A stretch of 5,998 nucleotides of DNA, taken from contig JADZDV010000355.1 of assembly GCA_020850915.1 (NCBI GenBank), forward strand, positions 1 through 5,998. Reading direction: 5' to 3'. The translations under genes were made by a program, and so were the position numbers. The stretch is from Chloroflexota bacterium. Lineage in GTDB: Bacteria > Chloroflexota > UBA6077 > JADZDV01. Of the stretch, positions 4,982 to 5,998 are shown piece by piece. A model generated the notes under the pieces. That model was not told the origin of the DNA, ran no database searches, and saw only the letters and a list, made by a program, of their open reading frames with translations. The first letter of the stretch is position 1. The number at the start of each line of letters is the position of its first letter.

Positions 4982-5958
4982 CCAGGCGCGGCAGCCTGCC
5001 CGCTGCCCCGGCCGCCGACGGCGCCGGGCTGTCGCGCTACATCACCTTCTCGCACGAGGAGTGGGGACGTTTGCGCCTCAACACGCCCCTCACCCTCTCC
5101 GAGCAAGACCTCGCCACTCTCCGCGGCCTGAACGAGCGCGTCTCGCTGGCCGAGGTCGCGGAGATCTACCTGCCGCTCTCTCGCCTGCTGAACCTGTACG
5201 TGAACGCCAGCCAGCAGCTCTTCGCGGCGACGGACACCTTCCTCGGCAACCCCGCCGCCCACGTGCCCTACGTGATCGGCATCGCCGGCAGCGTCGCCGT
5301 GGGCAAGAGCACCACCGCCCGCATCCTCCGCGCCCTCCTGGCTCGCTGGCCGGACCACCCGCGGGTCGATCTGGTCACCACGGACGGCTTCCTCTATCCC
5401 AACCACGTCCTGGAGTCGCGCGGCCTGATGGGGCGCAAGGGCTTCCCCGAGAGCTACGACGTCCGCCGCCTCGTGCGCTTCCTGGCGGACGTCAAATCCG
5501 GTAGACCGCGCGTGGGTGCTCCACTCTACTCCCACCTGACCTACGACATCCTGCCGGACAGACTCACGTACGTAGCCCAGCCGGACATCATGATCGTCGA
5601 GGGGCTGAACGTCCTCCAGACCTGGGACGGCAGCCCGAACCGACCGATGCGCCTGTTCGTCTCGGACTTATTCGACGTCAGCATCTACGTGGACGCCCAG
5701 GAGGCCGATGTCGAGAGGTGGTACGTCGAGCGGTTCCTGACCCTGCGCGAGACAGCCTTCCGCGACGAGTCCTCCTACTTCCACCGCTACGCCAGCCTGT
5801 CCGTTGACGAGGCGAACGAGGTGGCGCGCTCCATCTGGTCGGACATCAACGGGGTCAACCTGCGGGAGAACATCCTCCCCACCCGCGAACGCGCCCACCT
5901 GATCCTGGAGAAGACCGCCGACCACTCGGTGCAGCGGGTGAGGCTGAGGAAGATCTAG
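4978..5958 (+). CDS. coaA: Pantothenate kinase, type I (CoaA)
   Basis: CoaA phosphorylates pantothenate with ATP, the first and usually rate-limiting step of CoA synthesis, in the cytosol. From the GTG at 4978 the product has 326 residues; E. coli CoaA has 316, with the extra length at the N-terminus. No other in-frame ATG or GTG start lies between the end of the previous gene and the conserved [12 protein letters not shown] start of the fold. The P-loop GSVAVGKST is at 104-112. [22 protein letters not shown] (from 134), [20 protein letters not shown] and [13 protein letters not shown] are all strongly like E. coli. With a constant offset of nine, Lys110, Arg115, Asp136, His186, Tyr249 and Arg252 match E. 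coli Lys101, Arg106, Asp127, His177, Tyr240 and Arg243, the ATP, catalytic and CoA-inhibition residues. E. coli Phe247 is Leu256 here. The gene follows the dehydrogenases and is probably cotranscribed, perhaps coupled through the mini-ORF before it. No terminator is seen in the 40 bases left after it. Confidence 0.95.
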   Translation: MTRRGSLPAAPAADGAGLSRYITFSHEEWGRLRLNTPLTLSEQDLATLRGLNERVSLAEVAEIYLPLSRLLNLYVNASQQLFAATDTFLGNPAAHVPYVIGIAGSVAVGKSTTARILRALLARWPDHPRVDLVTTDGFLYPNHVLESRGLMGRKGFPESYDVRRLVRFLADVKSGRPRVGAPLYSHLTYDILPDRLTYVAQPDIMIVEGLNVLQTWDGSPNRPMRLFVSDLFDVSIYVDAQEADVERWYVERFLTLRETAFRDESSYFHRYASLSVDEANEVARSIWSDINGVNLRENILPTRERAHLILEKTADHSVQRVRLRKI

Positions 5959-5998
5959 CGGAGCAAGCCAGCAGACTATCCCTTCGCTTCGCCGCCGC

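Overview
The window is high-GC bacterial DNA with G/C-ending codons, GTG as well as ATG starts and Shine-Dalgarno (SD) sites. A solute-binding lipoprotein with a very long Ala/Pro tether, next to acyl-CoA dehydrogenases, suggests a Chloroflexota-like (for example Thermomicrobia-type) or other high-GC soil or metagenome bacterium. This placement is an inference; no rRNA or marker gene is present. No tRNA, rRNA, CRISPR array or insertion sequence was seen.

Left part (1-1320). The 5' end of a minus-strand gene of unknown function runs off the left edge. Behind it are protein-like minus-strand stretches in different frames that may be a frameshifted gene; the last of them ends in an ATGA overlap with that gene's start. 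On the plus strand, 604-1233 encodes a 209-residue exported protein of unknown function with two similar helical motifs joined by a Gly/Pro-rich linker. A strong hairpin terminator follows it.

Middle part (1320-2922). A short fossil of a substrate-binding-protein C-terminus (1371-1451) lies directly upstream of an intact paralogue. The intact gene (1628-2854) is an NMT1/SsuA/TauA-type lipoprotein with a terminator behind it. No permease or ATPase gene is visible.

Right part (2954-5958). Three closely packed plus-strand genes look like one operon: a short acyl-CoA dehydrogenase-like protein lacking the central domain, a full-length acyl-CoA dehydrogenase, and type I pantothenate kinase (coaA). 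The dehydrogenase stop and the kinase start are linked by a 13-codon mini-ORF that overlaps both. The operon joins acyl-CoA oxidation with the committed step of CoA synthesis. The last 40 bases after coaA show no recognisable feature.

No wholly new system is evident. The best leads are the fossil paralogue, the dehydrogenase pair with missing or altered catalytic parts, the mini-ORF coupling, and the possible broken gene at the left.
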